64,000 bases of DNA, taken from the NCBI RefSeq assembly GCF_006716425.1, contig NZ_VFOZ01000001.1, forward strand, positions 868,001 through 932,000, read 5' to 3'. The notes beneath the pieces are model-generated. The model searched no databases, was not told where the DNA came from, and worked only from the letters and a program-made list of their open reading frames with translations. Positions 1 to 12,076 of this stretch are shown here, in pieces. The translations under genes and the position numbers were made by a program. Within the stretch, counting starts at the first letter, position 1; each line of letters opens with the position of its first letter. Source of the stretch: Actinoallomurus bryophytorum. Its GTDB lineage: Bacteria > Actinomycetota > Actinomycetes > Streptosporangiales > Streptosporangiaceae.

Positions 1-1324
1 CGTTGCCGGCGAGGTTGGAGGGGATCGTGCACAGGTCGGCGAGGTACATCGCCATCGGGTCGTCGGCCCGCTCCCCGATCGGGAACGCGGTCGTCGGGGT
101 CGTCGGCGAGATGAGCACGTCCACCTGCTCGTACGCCGCGTCGAAGTCGCGGGCGATGAGCGTGCGGACCTGCTGGGCCTTGCCGTAGTAGGCGTCGTAG
201 TAGCCGCTCGACAGCGCGTAGGTGCCGAGCATGATGCGGCGCTTGACCTCTTCGCCGAAGCCCTCGGCGCGGGTCAGCGCCATGACCTCCTCGGCCGAGC
301 GCGTGCCGTCGTCACCGACGCGCAGCCCGTAACGCATCGCGTCGAAGCGGGCCAGGTTGGACGAGCACTCCGACGGGGCGATCAGGTAGTACGCCGGCAG
401 GGCGTAGGTGAAGTGCGGGCAGGACACCTCGACCACCTTGGCACCGAGCGACTCGAGGAGCTCGACCGTCTCGTGGAAGCGCGCCAGGACGCCGGGCTGG
501 TAGCCCTCGCCGCCGAACTCCTTGACCACACCGATGCGCAGACCCTCCACGTCGGCGCGGCGCGCGGCCTCGACCACGGGGGGTACGGGTGCGTCGATCG
601 AGGTGGAGTCCATCGGGTCGTGCCCGGAGAACGCCTCGTGCAGCAGTGCCGCGTCCAGGACCGTACGGGCCAGCGGGCCCGGCGTGTCCAGCGAGGAGGC
701 GAACGCGATCACGCCGTACCGCGAGGAGCCGCCGTAGGTGGGCTTCATGCCGACCAGGCCGGTGACCGCGGCGGGCTGGCGGATCGAGCCGCCCGTGTCG
801 GTGCCGGTGGCCAGCGGCGCCTCGTACGCGGCGACCGCCGCCGACGAGCCGCCGGACGACCCGCCGGGGATCCGCGTGAGGTCCCACGGGTTGTGCGTCG
901 TGCCGTACGCGCTGTTCTCCGTGGAGGAGCCCATCGCGAACTCGTCCATGTTGGTCTTGCCGAGGATGACCAGGCCGGCCTCGCGCAGCCGTGCGGTGAC
1001 GGTCGCGTCGTACGGCGGGTGCCAGCCCTCCAGGATCTTGGAGGAGCAGGTGGTCGGCATGTCCTCGGTGGTGAAGACGTCCTTGTGCGCGATGGGCACG
1101 CCCGCGAGCGGGCCGAGCTGCTCGCCGGCGGCGCGCTTCGCGTCGACGGCGCGCGCCTGCGAGAGAACGGTCTCCCCATCGACGTGCAGGAACGCCTTGA
1201 CCGAACCGTCGACCGCGTTGATGCGGTCGAGGTGGGCCTGGGCGACCTCGGCGGCCGAGGCCTCGCCGGAGGCGATGAGCGCGGCCAGCTCGGCGGCGGT
1301 CTTCTTGATGAGACTCGAGCTCAT
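1..1324 (-). CDS. gatA: Glu-tRNA(Gln)/Asp-tRNA(Asn) amidotransferase subunit A, C-terminus cut by window
   Basis: Amidase subunit of the GatCAB complex, which releases ammonia from glutamine so that misacylated Glu-tRNA(Gln) or Asp-tRNA(Asn) can be amidated. About 441 residues are visible; the 3' end lies outside the window. The amidase-signature triad is intact: Lys81 (AHKDVF), Ser156 (GGSSGGSS) and Ser180 (GTDTGGS), each two residues beyond the usual bacterial positions. The start is the ATG at 1324, preceded by a GAGGAG-like site. It follows gatC by 85 bp on the same strand, the normal gatC-gatA order; gatB would be expected just beyond the window edge but is not seen here. The family assignment is very secure. 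Confidence 0.97.
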   Translation of the reverse strand, partial: MSSSLIKKTAAELAALIASGEASAAEVAQAHLDRINAVDGSVKAFLHVDGETVLSQARAVDAKRAAGEQLGPLAGVPIAHKDVFTTEDMPTTCSSKILEGWHPPYDATVTARLREAGLVILGKTNMDEFAMGSSTENSAYGTTHNPWDLTRIPGGSSGGSSAAVAAYEAPLATGTDTGGSIRQPAAVTGLVGMKPTYGGSSRYGVIAFASSLDTPGPLARTVLDAALLHEAFSGHDPMDSTSIDAPVPPVVEAARRADVEGLRIGVVKEFGGEGYQPGVLARFHETVELLESLGAKVVEVSCPHFTYALPAYYLIAPSECSSNLARFDAMRYGLRVGDDGTRSAEEVMALTRAEGFGEEVKRRIMLGTYALSSGYYDAYYGKAQQVRTLIARDFDAAYEQVDVLISPTTPTTAFPIGERADDPMAMYLADLCTIPSNLAGN

Positions 1325-1409
1325 TGGTCGCTCAGCGCTCCTCATTCGCTACGCGGACGGCCTCGTGCCTCACCCGTCCACTCCACTCACTGCGTCGGGT
1401 TCGCTCCAC

Positions 1410-1745
1410 TCAGACCTCCTCGTCCAGGATCCGCGGGACCTTGAAACGCTGCTGCTCGGAGGCAGGGGCGCCGGAGAGCGCCTGTTCGGGCGTGAGGCCC
1501 GGACGCAGCTCGTCGGCGCGGTAGACGTTGGTCAGCGGCAGTGCGTGCGAGGTCGGCGGAATGTCGGCCGCCGTGACCTCCTGGACGCGTGCGACCGCGG
1601 AGATGATGTCACCGAGCTGGGTGGCGAGGTGGTCGAGCTCGTCCTCGCGTAGCGCCAGCCGGGAAAGCCGGGCGAGGTGCGCGACCTCGTCCCGGGTGAT
1701 GGCTCCGCCGGTGGCGGCACCCGTGGCGGCGTGCTCATCAGGCAT
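1410..1745 (-). CDS. gatC: Glu-tRNA(Gln)/Asp-tRNA(Asn) amidotransferase subunit C
   Basis: Small (111 residues) scaffold subunit of GatCAB that wraps around GatA and helps join it to GatB. It has the characteristic N-terminal helix ([17 protein letters not shown]), followed by a helix with EDEL and LGDII, and a C-terminal strand rich in Asp, Arg and Pro ([19 protein letters not shown]). The first 15 residues are an Ala/Gly-rich extension, so ITRDEV may lie close to the original N-terminus. It lies directly upstream of gatA in the same direction and is almost certainly co-transcribed with it. Confidence 0.96.
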   Translation of the reverse strand: MPDEHAATGAATGGAITRDEVAHLARLSRLALREDELDHLATQLGDIISAVARVQEVTAADIPPTSHALPLTNVYRADELRPGLTPEQALSGAPASEQQRFKVPRILDEEV

Positions 1746-1818
1746 AGGGAAACCGTTTCTGCGATCGATGGGTTCTCTTCAATCCTAGAGGGCCAAGGAC
1801 ACCCGCACCGACCGGTTT

Positions 1819-1978
1819 AGAGCCCGCGCGGGCAGGACTGCGCTACTGCGCCGTGTCCAGGCGGCGCCTGGCGGCGTTGTCGTCGGTCGCCGGACAACAC
1901 CGGGCCGACTCCCTCCTCCGCCTTGCCAGACACCACCTGGACACCGCTCGCTACGCGCGCCCCACCCGCGCGGGCTCT
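1819..1978. repeat. Nested inverted repeat between gatC and the GGDEF/EAL gene
   Basis: The 14-base arm at 1819-1832 (AGAGCCCGCGCGGG) is perfectly complementary to 1965-1978. Inside it, GTGTCCAGG at 1853-1861 pairs with CCTGGACAC at 1936-1944. The two nested arms imply one extended imperfect hairpin of about 160 bp that fills most of the 249-bp gap upstream of gatC. I see no coding potential in it. It could be a small non-autonomous repeat element, a structured RNA or a terminator of the gene at 1995. Only the pairing is directly seen. Confidence 0.55.
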
Positions 1979-1994
1979 CACCCAGCGGTGATCG

Positions 1995-4097
1995 TCAGCA
2001 GGCGGCCTCTTCTTGTGCGGCCAGCAGGTGGGAGCGTTCGCGGAGCCAGATGGTCGCGTCGGCGGCGGTCATCGGCGGCCGGAAGTGGTAGCCCTGGGCC
2101 GCGTCGCAGCCCATCTTGCGCAGCAGGGTGGCCGTGCCGGCGTTCTCCACGCCTTCGGCGACGGACCGCAGCCCGAGCGTGTGGACGAGGTCGACGATGG
2201 ACTGGACGATCACCGCGTCGTCGCCCGTGTCGCACAGCCGGCCGACGAACGAGGAGTCGATCTTGATCTCCTCCACCGGCAGGCTCCTCAGGCGTACGAG
2301 CGAGGAGTAGCCGGTGCCGAAGTCGTCCAGGCTCAGGGGGATGCCGAGCTTGGCGAGGGCCGCGACCGTGTCGGCGGCGTAGGCCGGTTCGGTCATCAGG
2401 ATCCGCTCGGTGATCTCGAGCTGGAGCGCGTGCGGGGGCACGGAGTGCCGCAGCAGGGCGGAGGCGATGGTCTCGGTGAGCGTCGAGTCGAGCAGGTCAC
2501 GTCCTGAGGCGTTGATCGCCACCTGGATCTGCAGCCCGGCCTTCCACCACTCGGCCACCTGCGCGAGGGCGGCACCGACGACGAAGCCGGTGATGCCGCG
2601 CATGAGGTAGGTCTGCTCGGCGATCGGGAGGAACTGGTCCGGGGTGAGCAGGCCCTTGGTGGGATGCCGCCAGCGCAGCAGCGCCTCCATGCCGGCCGGG
2701 CGGCCGTCCTCAAGGAAGATCTTGGGCTGGTAGTGCAGCTCCAGCTCGCCGCGGTCGATGGCACGGCGCAGCTCCCCCTGGCGGCCCAGCCGCTCCGGGG
2801 AGTTTCGGTCGCGGTCGGGTGAATAGATCTCCACCCCGGTGCGACTCTCCTTCGCCACGTACATCGCGACGTCGGCGCGCTGCAGCAGGAGCTCGAAGTC
2901 GGGCGCGTGGTCGGGATGGAGCGCGATGCCCACGCTGCCGTCGAGGTCGAAGGAGTTGCCGTCGAGCCGTACCGGCTCGTTGAGCGCGGCCCGCAGCCGG
3001 GCCGCCACCTCACGCGCGGCGCGCGCGTCGCGTACGGAGGGCAGCAGCACGGCGAACTCATCTCCGCCGAGCCGTGCGACGAGGTCACCGGGCCGCACGC
3101 TGTGGGTCAGCCGGTGCGCGACGAGCTGCAGCAGCCGGTCGCCGGTGGGGTGCCCGAGCGTGTCGTTGACCTCCTTGAACCGGTCCAGGTCCAGGAGGAA
3201 GAGACCGACGCGCTGCTGCGGCTCCTCGTCGTCGGTGTCGCGCCCCTGCACCGCCCTGCGCTCGGCCCGGTGACGTGCCTGGGCCAGCGCCTCCTCGGTA
3301 CGGACGATCAGCAGCTTGCGGTTGGGCAGCCCGGTGAGGGCGTCGTGCAGGGCCTGGTGTTCGCGGCTGAGCGAGACCGAGGCGTTGAGGTAGACCGCGA
3401 TGAACGGCAGCACGAACAGCGGCACGAACGCCGCGGACCGGCTCATCGCGACCGCGACGAGCGGCGCCAGGCCCAGCAGGGCGCTGTGCACGAGGAGCTG
3501 GAGGCCGAGGTTCCACCGCATCGCCTTGACCATCGAACCGCGCTCGTGGAAGGCGATGGCGGCGTTCACCAGCAGCGAGTTGACCAGGAAGTAGACCATG
3601 CCGGCCAGCGCCAGCGGCAGCAGGTCGGTGCCTTCGAGGATCCACACGTGACTCGGCGAGGCGGTGATGCCGAACGCCAGCAGCGTGAGCCCGGACGCCG
3701 TGAAGCTCAGGGTGTACTGGCCGACGTTGAACGCGTTGCGGTGGACGGCGCGCCTGCGCAGGGCGCCGCTGGCCACGGTGGCGATCGCCTGCAACAGCAG
3801 GGCCGTGGGAAGACCCGCGTAGAGCATGGTGGCGAAGGTGAACGTGGTCGAGATGGTGGCGCCGGTGGTCTCGGTGGAGCCGGGGGTGACGATCGGCTTG
3901 AGCTCGCCGAGGAGGATGAGGGCGGCCAGGATCCAGAAAAGCGGGTTACGGACCAGCTCCCGCAGGTCGTCGCGGTGAAGGAAGGCGACCGAGGTGGCCA
4001 GGGCCGCGACACCGACCAAAGTGACACAGGCGATGTAGACCCACAACGGCGATCCGCGCCGAGGGACCGTGTCCCGCGTGTTGTTCGGGTCCTTCAT
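1995..4097 (-). CDS. Membrane-bound bifunctional diguanylate cyclase/phosphodiesterase (GGDEF-EAL)
   Basis: About 700 residues, predicted to make and/or degrade the second messenger cyclic di-GMP at the membrane. The N-terminal 240 residues hold about seven or eight hydrophobic segments and act as a probable sensor domain. A GGDEF domain follows (residues about 250-430) with intact RLGGDEF near 344 and an RxxD inhibitory site (RPGD) five residues before it. The EAL domain (about 440-680) has EALLRW, INASGRDL, EITERI, DDFGTGYSS, EIKIDSSF and SVAEGVEN, so both active sites look complete. The ATG at 4097 is preferred to the GTG at 4100 because GAGG then sits five bases upstream. Which activity dominates cannot be read from sequence. 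Confidence 0.93.
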   Translation of the reverse strand: MKDPNNTRDTVPRRGSPLWVYIACVTLVGVAALATSVAFLHRDDLRELVRNPLFWILAALILLGELKPIVTPGSTETTGATISTTFTFATMLYAGLPTALLLQAIATVASGALRRRAVHRNAFNVGQYTLSFTASGLTLLAFGITASPSHVWILEGTDLLPLALAGMVYFLVNSLLVNAAIAFHERGSMVKAMRWNLGLQLLVHSALLGLAPLVAVAMSRSAAFVPLFVLPFIAVYLNASVSLSREHQALHDALTGLPNRKLLIVRTEEALAQARHRAERRAVQGRDTDDEEPQQRVGLFLLDLDRFKEVNDTLGHPTGDRLLQLVAHRLTHSVRPGDLVARLGGDEFAVLLPSVRDARAAREVAARLRAALNEPVRLDGNSFDLDGSVGIALHPDHAPDFELLLQRADVAMYVAKESRTGVEIYSPDRDRNSPERLGRQGELRRAIDRGELELHYQPKIFLEDGRPAGMEALLRWRHPTKGLLTPDQFLPIAEQTYLMRGITGFVVGAALAQVAEWWKAGLQIQVAINASGRDLLDSTLTETIASALLRHSVPPHALQLEITERILMTEPAYAADTVAALAKLGIPLSLDDFGTGYSSLVRLRSLPVEEIKIDSSFVGRLCDTGDDAVIVQSIVDLVHTLGLRSVAEGVENAGTATLLRKMGCDAAQGYHFRPPMTAADATIWLRERSHLLAAQEEAAC

Positions 4098-4273
4098 CAC
4101 GTCCTCGAGGGGTTACACCAAACGCTCCGCCTTGGATCAGTGCGGTGGTGTTTGGACGGACACAGGTGGTGCTTGAGGGGAGACTACGACGTTCGGGCAA
4201 CTTCGCGAAACCAGTTGGGCACGTTCCGTTACGTCCGAAATCTAGGGTTGATCGGCTCGTCAGTAATCAGACG

Positions 4274-4287
4274 ATACCGTACGGTAT
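4274..4287. promoter_or_regulatory. Perfect 14-bp palindrome upstream of the GGDEF/EAL gene
   Basis: ATACCGTACGGTAT is its own reverse complement and lies in the 227-bp gap between ligA and the GGDEF/EAL gene, about 180 bp upstream of the latter's start. Its half-sites (TACCGT/ACGGTA) are the same as those of the palindrome in front of the TetR gene at 12047, but with a shorter centre. It may be a repressor site; nothing else supports that. Confidence 0.35.
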
Positions 4288-4324
4288 GTTGTCGCAGGTC
4301 AGAAAGCAGAGAACTGGCCCCGTG

Positions 4325-6586
<2,262 letters not shown>

Positions 6587-6613
6587 TCACGCGTACGCAG
6601 GGTCCGTACGCGG

Positions 6614-7612
6614 TCAGTCCTCGGCGGAGTCGCGCAGGATGCGGCCGGCCTCGCGGCAGTGCCTCAGGGCGCCGCGCGCGTACGCCGGGGTGGCGCCGGA
6701 CAGCCCGCAGGACGGGGTGAGGACCACCGACGCGGCGAGTGATCGGGGTGAGAGCCCGAGGCGGTGCCACAGCTCGCGTACCGGCGCGACGGACTTCGCC
6801 GGGGCCGGCAGACGGGTGCCGCGCCCGGGGACGACGCCCATGAGGAAGCCGGTACCCGCCTCGACGGCCTCGCCGATCGCGTCCTCGTCGCGGATCAGGG
6901 ACGCGTCGGCCGAGATCGCCTTGGCGCCGGCCGAGCGCAGCAGGGCGTACGGGACGCGGCGGGCGCAGCAGTGCACGATCGGGAAGGCCCCGGCCGTCTC
7001 GATGACATGCCGCAGCCGTTCTTCGGCGTGGGGCGCCTCGACGGAGCGGATACGGGAGAAGCCGCTCGCGGTGGGCACGCTGCCGTCCAGCACCCCGGGC
7101 AGGGACGGCTCGTCCAGCTGCAGGAGCACGGTCGCCCGCGGCAGCCGCCGCCGTACGTCACGGACGTGCGCGGCCACCCCTTCGGCGAGCGAGGCCGTCA
7201 GATCGCGTACCGCACCGGGATCGGCGAGCGCTCGCTCACCGCTCCTCATCTCGATGGACGCGGCGAGGGTCCACGGGCCGGCCACCTGGATCTTGACCGG
7301 TCCTTCGACGTCGGCGCCGAGCTCCTCCAGAGTGTCGAGGTCCTGGGCGAGGTAGCCGTGGGTACGGGACGTGTCGCCGCCGGGGTGGTCGGCGAACCTC
7401 CAGCCCGAAGGTTGCAGGCTGACGGCGAGGTCGACGAGCAGCCCGGCGGTCCGCGCGATCATGTCCGCCCCGGGACCGCGGGCGGGCAGCTCGGGCAGAT
7501 GCGGCAGGTCCGGCAGTTCGCCGATCACGACCTGGAGCGCTTCGGCCGGGTCTTCGCCGGGATAGGAGCCGACACCGGTGGCGGAACCTTCGCTCCACGG
7601 GAACTCATGCAC
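6614..7612 (-). CDS. MetE C-terminal-like methionine synthase family protein
   Basis: A 332-residue TIM-barrel protein related to the catalytic half of cobalamin-independent methionine synthase. Features include VGSYPGEDP near the N-terminus, LLQLDEPSLP, the zinc-type motif HCCARRVPY and the C-terminal TPSCGLSG cysteine; together these give His-x-Cys and Cys metal ligands. It lacks the N-terminal MetE domain, so it probably uses a methyl donor other than the usual folate polyglutamate, which is inference. The GTG at 7612 gives a start of VHEFPWSEGSATGVGSYPG, typical of such short proteins. A similar gene lies beside ligA in mycobacteria (Rv3015c, from memory), so the context is conserved. Confidence 0.8.
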   Translation of the reverse strand: MHEFPWSEGSATGVGSYPGEDPAEALQVVIGELPDLPHLPELPARGPGADMIARTAGLLVDLAVSLQPSGWRFADHPGGDTSRTHGYLAQDLDTLEELGADVEGPVKIQVAGPWTLAASIEMRSGERALADPGAVRDLTASLAEGVAAHVRDVRRRLPRATVLLQLDEPSLPGVLDGSVPTASGFSRIRSVEAPHAEERLRHVIETAGAFPIVHCCARRVPYALLRSAGAKAISADASLIRDEDAIGEAVEAGTGFLMGVVPGRGTRLPAPAKSVAPVRELWHRLGLSPRSLAASVVLTPSCGLSGATPAYARGALRHCREAGRILRDSAED

Positions 7613-7659
7613 GGCCCTGAGCCTAGTCAGCCACCGCACCCGCCGAGCCGTGGCGAGAG

Positions 7660-8475
7660 CTAGGCGGTCAGGCGGGCGTAGGTGTCGAGGCGTTCGAGGG
7701 TCGGGGCCGTCGGCTCGGTCGGCAGGTAGAACAGGATCTCGTCCACGCCCGCCAGCGTCAGCTGCTCGACCCTGTCCGCCCTGGCCGCGGCGGCATAGGC
7801 CACGACCGGCACGTGCCACCCCGCGCGGGCGCGCAGGTCGGCCACCGCCTCGGCCAGGCCGTCGTCCTCGCGTCCCACGTCCGGCAGCCAGCCGTCGCCG
7901 TACTCGATGACGCGGTCCAGGGTCGTCGGGCCCCAGCCGCCGATCAGGATCGGTGGCCGGCGTACCGGCTTCGGCCAGGAGTAGATCGGATCGAAGTCGG
8001 CGAACTCACCGTGGAACTCGGCCTGGTCGCTCTCCCAGATCGCCCGGATCGCGAGGACGTACTCCCGCATACGGGCCACCCGGGTCTTCGGGTCCGTGCC
8101 GTGGTTCAGCATCTCCCGGCGGCTCCAGCCGGCGCCGACGCCGAGTACGGCGCGGCCACCGGTGACCACGTCGAGGGACGCGGTCTCCTTGGCGAGCAGG
8201 ATCGGGTCACGCTGGTTGATCAGGGCGATGCCGGTGCCGACCTCGAGCCGCTCGGTGGCGGCCCCGGCCACGGCCAGCGTCACGAACGGGTCCAGCGTCC
8301 GGTAGTAGTGACGCGCCAGGCCCTCGCCCGACGCGGACGGCGGCCCCATCTCGACCGGAACATGGGTGTGCTCCGCGACGTACAACGACGCGAAGCCGCG
8401 CTCCTCCAGCGCCGGGCCGAGCACGGCGGGCGGAATGCCCTCATCCGTCACGAAGGTCGAGACACCGAATCTCAT
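7660..8475 (-). CDS. Luciferase-like (LLM) F420- or flavin-dependent oxidoreductase
   Basis: A 271-residue TIM-barrel oxidoreductase of the bacterial luciferase superfamily. It begins MRFGVSTFVTDEGIPP and contains YVAEHTHVP, TGIALINQRDP, ASLDVVTGGR and GVGAGWSRREM, the signature region of the actinobacterial F420-type subfamily. The end is PPILIGGWGPTTLDRV and a WLP motif. F420 rather than FMN is likely because of the host and these motifs, but the substrate is unknown. GGAG sits four bases before the ATG. It lies between mnmA and the MetE-like gene on the same strand, with gaps of 51 and 47 bp, so it is probably in one operon with them. Confidence 0.85.
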   Translation of the reverse strand: MRFGVSTFVTDEGIPPAVLGPALEERGFASLYVAEHTHVPVEMGPPSASGEGLARHYYRTLDPFVTLAVAGAATERLEVGTGIALINQRDPILLAKETASLDVVTGGRAVLGVGAGWSRREMLNHGTDPKTRVARMREYVLAIRAIWESDQAEFHGEFADFDPIYSWPKPVRRPPILIGGWGPTTLDRVIEYGDGWLPDVGREDDGLAEAVADLRARAGWHVPVVAYAAAARADRVEQLTLAGVDEILFYLPTEPTAPTLERLDTYARLTA

Positions 8476-8526
8476 GCTTCTCCAAACGTGGTGAACGGTC
8501 CTCCCCTACCCGCCACGTTCGGATGA

Positions 8527-9603
8527 TCACGCCATCGACGGCACCGCGACCGCGATCGTGGACGAGCCCAGCACCGTGTCACCCGCGTACAGCACCGCCG
8601 CCTGTCCCTTGGCGACGCCGCGCGCCGGGCGGTCGAGGCTCAGGCGCAGCACGTCGCCCTCGACGCGGACGGTGCAGTCGTACACCTCTCCGTGCGCCCG
8701 CAGCTGGACCACACATGAAAGCGGGCCGTCCGGCGGCGGCGAGAGCCACACGGGGCGCTCCCCCACGATCTCGTGCACGTCGAGTGCCTCGCGCGGGCCG
8801 ACCGTCACCGTGTTGGTCACCGGGGAGATGTCCAGGACGTAGCGCGGCCGTCCGTCCGGCGCGGGACGGCCGAGGCGCAGTCCGTGCCGCTGGCCGATCG
8901 TGTACGCGTACGCGCCGTCGTGTGAGCCCAGCACCTCGCCGGAGGTGTCGACGATCGGGCCCTCCTCCGCACCCAGCCGCGAAGCGAGAAAACCGCGGGT
9001 GTCGCCGTCGGCGATGAAGCAGATGTCGTGGCTGTCCGGCTTGTCGGCGACCGCCAGGCCGCGGCGGTCGGCCTCGCGGCGTACGTCCGCCTTGGTCGTG
9101 TCGCCCAGCGGGAACATCGCGTGCGCGAGCTGCTCCCGTGTGCACACCGCCAGGACGTAGGACTGGTCCTTGCCCTGGTCGACGCTGCGCCGCAGCGTGC
9201 CGTCGACCAGCTGCGCGTGGTGCCCGGTGCAGACCGCGTCGAAGCCGAGGGCGATCGCGCGGTCCAGCAGCGCCTGGAACTTGATCTTCTCGTTGCAGCG
9301 CAGGCACGGATTGGGCGTACGGCCCGCGGCGTACTCGCTGACGAAGTCCTGCACGACGTCGCGGTCGAAGCGTTCGGCCATGTCCCAGACGTAGAACGGG
9401 ATGCCGATCACGTCGGCGGCGCGGCGCGCGTCGCGGGCGTCCTCGAGCGTGCAGCAGCCACGTGCGCCGGTGCGGTAGGACTTGGGGTTGGCGGACAGTG
9501 CGAGATGGACACCGGTCACCTCGTGACCGGCTTCGGCGGCACGTGCGGCGGCCACCGCGGAGTCCACCCCGCCCGACATGGCGGCGAGTACGCGAAGAGT
9601 CAT
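8527..9603 (-). CDS. mnmA: tRNA 2-thiouridylase MnmA
   Basis: Adds sulfur to U34 of tRNA Lys, Glu and Gln, taking persulfide sulfur from a cysteine desulfurase. At 358 residues it has the full family length. The PP-loop motif SGGVDS is at residues 10-15. The two catalytic cysteines are Cys103 ([11 protein letters not shown]) and Cys195 ([10 protein letters not shown]). C-terminal segments include [12 protein letters not shown] and [11 protein letters not shown]. The insertion around residues 40-60 ([18 protein letters not shown]) is one I associate with actinobacterial members. A cysteine desulfurase, the likely sulfur donor, is encoded 1.1 kb upstream on the same strand; a plus-strand DUF695-like gene lies between them. 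Confidence 0.96.
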   Translation of the reverse strand: MTLRVLAAMSGGVDSAVAAARAAEAGHEVTGVHLALSANPKSYRTGARGCCTLEDARDARRAADVIGIPFYVWDMAERFDRDVVQDFVSEYAAGRTPNPCLRCNEKIKFQALLDRAIALGFDAVCTGHHAQLVDGTLRRSVDQGKDQSYVLAVCTREQLAHAMFPLGDTTKADVRREADRRGLAVADKPDSHDICFIADGDTRGFLASRLGAEEGPIVDTSGEVLGSHDGAYAYTIGQRHGLRLGRPAPDGRPRYVLDISPVTNTVTVGPREALDVHEIVGERPVWLSPPPDGPLSCVVQLRAHGEVYDCTVRVEGDVLRLSLDRPARGVAKGQAAVLYAGDTVLGSSTIAVAVPSMA

Positions 9604-9696
9604 GACCTATCGAGGGTACGCACCGCGGGCCGCAAACGGGAAACCCGCCCGCCCGCGCGTACTCGGTGGCCTGTCCCACATACGATTGGCGGCACT

Positions 9697-10701
9697 ATGG
9701 GATTCTTCCGCCGTTCACCCGACGCCGCAGCCCCGCACACCGAGGCCATCGCCCGCTTCTGGGAGTGGTGGCCGCAGGCCCGCAGACGGCTCGACAACGG
9801 GATGCCCGCCGACATCGCGGATGACATGTCCGCGTACGTCGAGGCCATACACAAAGATCTCGAATGGGAGATCGGCCCCGGTCCCGGCCTGACCGTGAGC
9901 GGCGGCGGCGTCGACGAGCTGCGCGGCATCGCCGAACGCTGGCTGCTCGGCGCCCCCGACGACGGCTGGGTGTTCCGCGCGGCGCGCCCGGCCGACCCGG
10001 CGATGCTCAGCGGGAAGCTCCAGCTCGACGAGCACGAGTTCGACCTGGAGTACGTACGTATGGGGCTGCGCGCCGACTCGACCCGCGCGCGCGTCGACAT
10101 CACCTCCTACCACCCGGACTTTCTCTTCGTCCCGGACGAGACCCGGCTCGCCCTCACCTACCGCGTGCTCGACTGGGCGCTCGGCGAGGACGACGTCGCG
10201 CGCTGGGTGGGCGAGGTCACGACGGTCGCGGACGAGCCCCTGGACGCGCTGCCGCCGAGCATGCTGCCGACCGTGGTCGAGCAGATCTCCGCGCCGTTCA
10301 GCGAGCCGGCGTGGCTGGTCGGCGAGGGCCGTACGCCGCTGGGTCACGCCGCGCGGGTCTCCGTACGCTTCCCGCTGCACCGGCAGGACTATCCGCTGTG
10401 CGACCAGTACATCTCGGTCGCACTGCCGTACGCCCACGCCAACCCCGACCGGCTGCCGGTCGAGCCGTCGGCCTCGGCGCTGCGTGACTTCGAGACGGCC
10501 GTCGAGGCGCTGGGCAGCGGAGCCGTACTCGCCGCGCACGAGACCGGCGACGGGCGCCGCACCCTGCACCTGTACGCCGACCCCGGGTCGGGTGCGGTCG
10601 CGAAGATCGACCAGCTCGCCGCGTCCTGGTCCGAGGGGCGTGCCAAGGTCACCACGCAGCCGGATCCGGCCTGGACCGCGCTGGCGCCGTACCGTCCTTA
10701 G
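9697..10701 (+). CDS. DUF695-like hypothetical protein
   Basis: A 334-residue cytosolic protein with no signal peptide or membrane segment. It begins MGFFRRSPDA, then FWEWWPQARRRL, and ends with RRTLHLYADPGSGAV and a Trp/Pro-rich tail. The C-terminal third resembles the DUF695 family, which has no established function. The ATG at 9697 is taken because it lies just after mnmA's divergent start region, and homologs of this type start MGFFRR. It converges on the cysteine desulfurase with only 9 bp between stop codons. It sits alone on the plus strand between two sulfur-transfer genes, and I see no sequence reason to link it to them. Confidence 0.7.
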   Translation: MGFFRRSPDAAAPHTEAIARFWEWWPQARRRLDNGMPADIADDMSAYVEAIHKDLEWEIGPGPGLTVSGGGVDELRGIAERWLLGAPDDGWVFRAARPADPAMLSGKLQLDEHEFDLEYVRMGLRADSTRARVDITSYHPDFLFVPDETRLALTYRVLDWALGEDDVARWVGEVTTVADEPLDALPPSMLPTVVEQISAPFSEPAWLVGEGRTPLGHAARVSVRFPLHRQDYPLCDQYISVALPYAHANPDRLPVEPSASALRDFETAVEALGSGAVLAAHETGDGRRTLHLYADPGSGAVAKIDQLAASWSEGRAKVTTQPDPAWTALAPYRP

Positions 10702-10710
10702 AACGGCGTC

Positions 10711-11865
10711 TCAGACGGCGCCCGCGCGGCGCGCGCGCTCGACCACGGGGCCGATCGCCGCCGCCGCGGCCTCGACGTCGGCCTCGGCCGAGTCGTGGCC
10801 GAGGGAGAACCTCAGCGACCCGCGGGCCCTGCCGAGGTCGGCGCCCATCGCCAGGAGTACGTGACTGGGCTCGGCCACGCCCGCCGAGCACGCCGAGCCC
10901 GTGGAGCACTCGATTCCGCGCGCGTCGAGCAGCATCAGCAGGGCGTCGCCCTCACATCCGGGGAACGAGAAGTGCGCGTTGCCGGGCAGGCGGTCGACCG
11001 GGTCGCCGTTGAGCACGGCGTCCGGGACCTCCTTGCGGATGCGCCCGATGAGGTCGTCGCGTAGCCGCGTGAGGCGGTCGGCCTCGGCGGTGCGGCGCGA
11101 GACCGCGACGCCGATCGCGGCGGCGAACGCCGCGATCCCGGCCGTGTCGAGCGTGCCGGATCGCACGTCGCGCTCCTGGCCGCCGCCGTGCATCACCGGG
11201 ACCGGGTCGAGCCCCTTGGCCAGCAGCAGCGCGCCGACGCCGACCGGGCCGCCGATCTTGTGCCCGGTGATGGTCATGGCGTCGGTCGTGAACCGGACCG
11301 GCAACAGCGCGGTCGCCTGCACGGCGTCGGTGTGGAACGGGATGCCGTGCTCGCGGGCGATCTCGGCGAGCTCACTGATCGGCTGCACCGTGCCGACCTC
11401 GTTGTTGGCCCACATGACGCTGACGAGGGCGACCGAGTCCGGGTCCCGCTCGACGGCGGCACGCAGTGTGGCGGGGAGGACGCGGCCGTGTTCGTCGACC
11501 GGGAGGCGCTCGACGGTGGCGCCCTCGCGTTCGGCCAGCAGGTCGGCCGAGTCGAGTACGGCGTGGTGCTCGACCGCGCTGACGAGCACGCGGGTACGCC
11601 CGGGGCCGGCGTCGCGCCGGGCCCAGAAGATGCCCTTGACCGCGAGGTTGTCGGCCTCGGTGCCGCCGCTGGTGAACACCACCTCGCTGGGACGGGCGCC
11701 CATCGCCTCGGCGATGATCTCGCGTGACTCCTCGACGACGCGCCGTGCCCGTCGACCGGAGGCGTGCAGTGAAGAGGGGTTCCCGACGCGCGCCATCTCC
11801 GCGGTCATCGCGTCGATCGCCTCGGGCAGCATCGGCGTGGTCGCCGCATGATCCAGGTACACCAT
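10711..11865 (-). CDS. Cysteine desulfurase (IscS/NifS family)
   Basis: A PLP enzyme (384 residues) that removes sulfur from cysteine as an enzyme-bound persulfide for tRNA thiolation and Fe-S assembly. It starts [12 protein letters not shown] and contains [21 protein letters not shown] with the ring-stacking His100, FHTDAVQ, the PLP lysine Lys203 in TGHKIGG, and the active-site Cys326 in STGSACSAG. The short loop around Cys326 suggests an IscS-like group I enzyme. GAGG lies five bases before the ATG. It is upstream of mnmA on the same strand, consistent with serving as its sulfur donor, but the intervening opposite-strand gene means it needs its own transcript end. Confidence 0.94.
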   Translation of the reverse strand: MVYLDHAATTPMLPEAIDAMTAEMARVGNPSSLHASGRRARRVVEESREIIAEAMGARPSEVVFTSGGTEADNLAVKGIFWARRDAGPGRTRVLVSAVEHHAVLDSADLLAEREGATVERLPVDEHGRVLPATLRAAVERDPDSVALVSVMWANNEVGTVQPISELAEIAREHGIPFHTDAVQATALLPVRFTTDAMTITGHKIGGPVGVGALLLAKGLDPVPVMHGGGQERDVRSGTLDTAGIAAFAAAIGVAVSRRTAEADRLTRLRDDLIGRIRKEVPDAVLNGDPVDRLPGNAHFSFPGCEGDALLMLLDARGIECSTGSACSAGVAEPSHVLLAMGADLGRARGSLRFSLGHDSAEADVEAAAAAIGPVVERARRAGAV

Positions 11866-12046
11866 GGCGGCCTCAGCCTATCCGCGCGTTCTGCGGGCGG
11901 CGACGCCGCGGTCCGGTCCTGGACGGCCGTTCTTCCCGTCCCCGCAGGTGACGGGAGAACCCGGCCTTTCACGGCGACTCCGCCGGCCGCCATACGGCCC
12001 GACCGGGGAGGGAATTACGTCGCGTCCGTCCCGGTTTGACCGTGTG

Positions 12047-12062
12047 TACCGTCCGGACGGTA
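12047..12062. promoter_or_regulatory. 16-bp palindromic operator candidate overlapping the TetR promoter
   Basis: TACCGTCCGGACGGTA is a perfect palindrome 14 bases before the TetR gene's start codon. A -35-like TTGACC (12036-12041) precedes it, and a -10-like TATAGT (12061-12066) overlaps its right edge with a 19-base spacer. This is the usual layout for an autoregulated TetR gene. The predicted transcript would start within a few bases of the ATG, so the mRNA may be leaderless or nearly so. Confidence 0.6.
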
Positions 12063-12076
12063 TAGTTGGGAGCGCC

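Noticed and set aside
1381..1412. Direct 9-base repeat CTCCACTCA across the gatC stop codon
   Set aside because: Only two short copies, no structure and no flanking mobile-element features; chance is enough.
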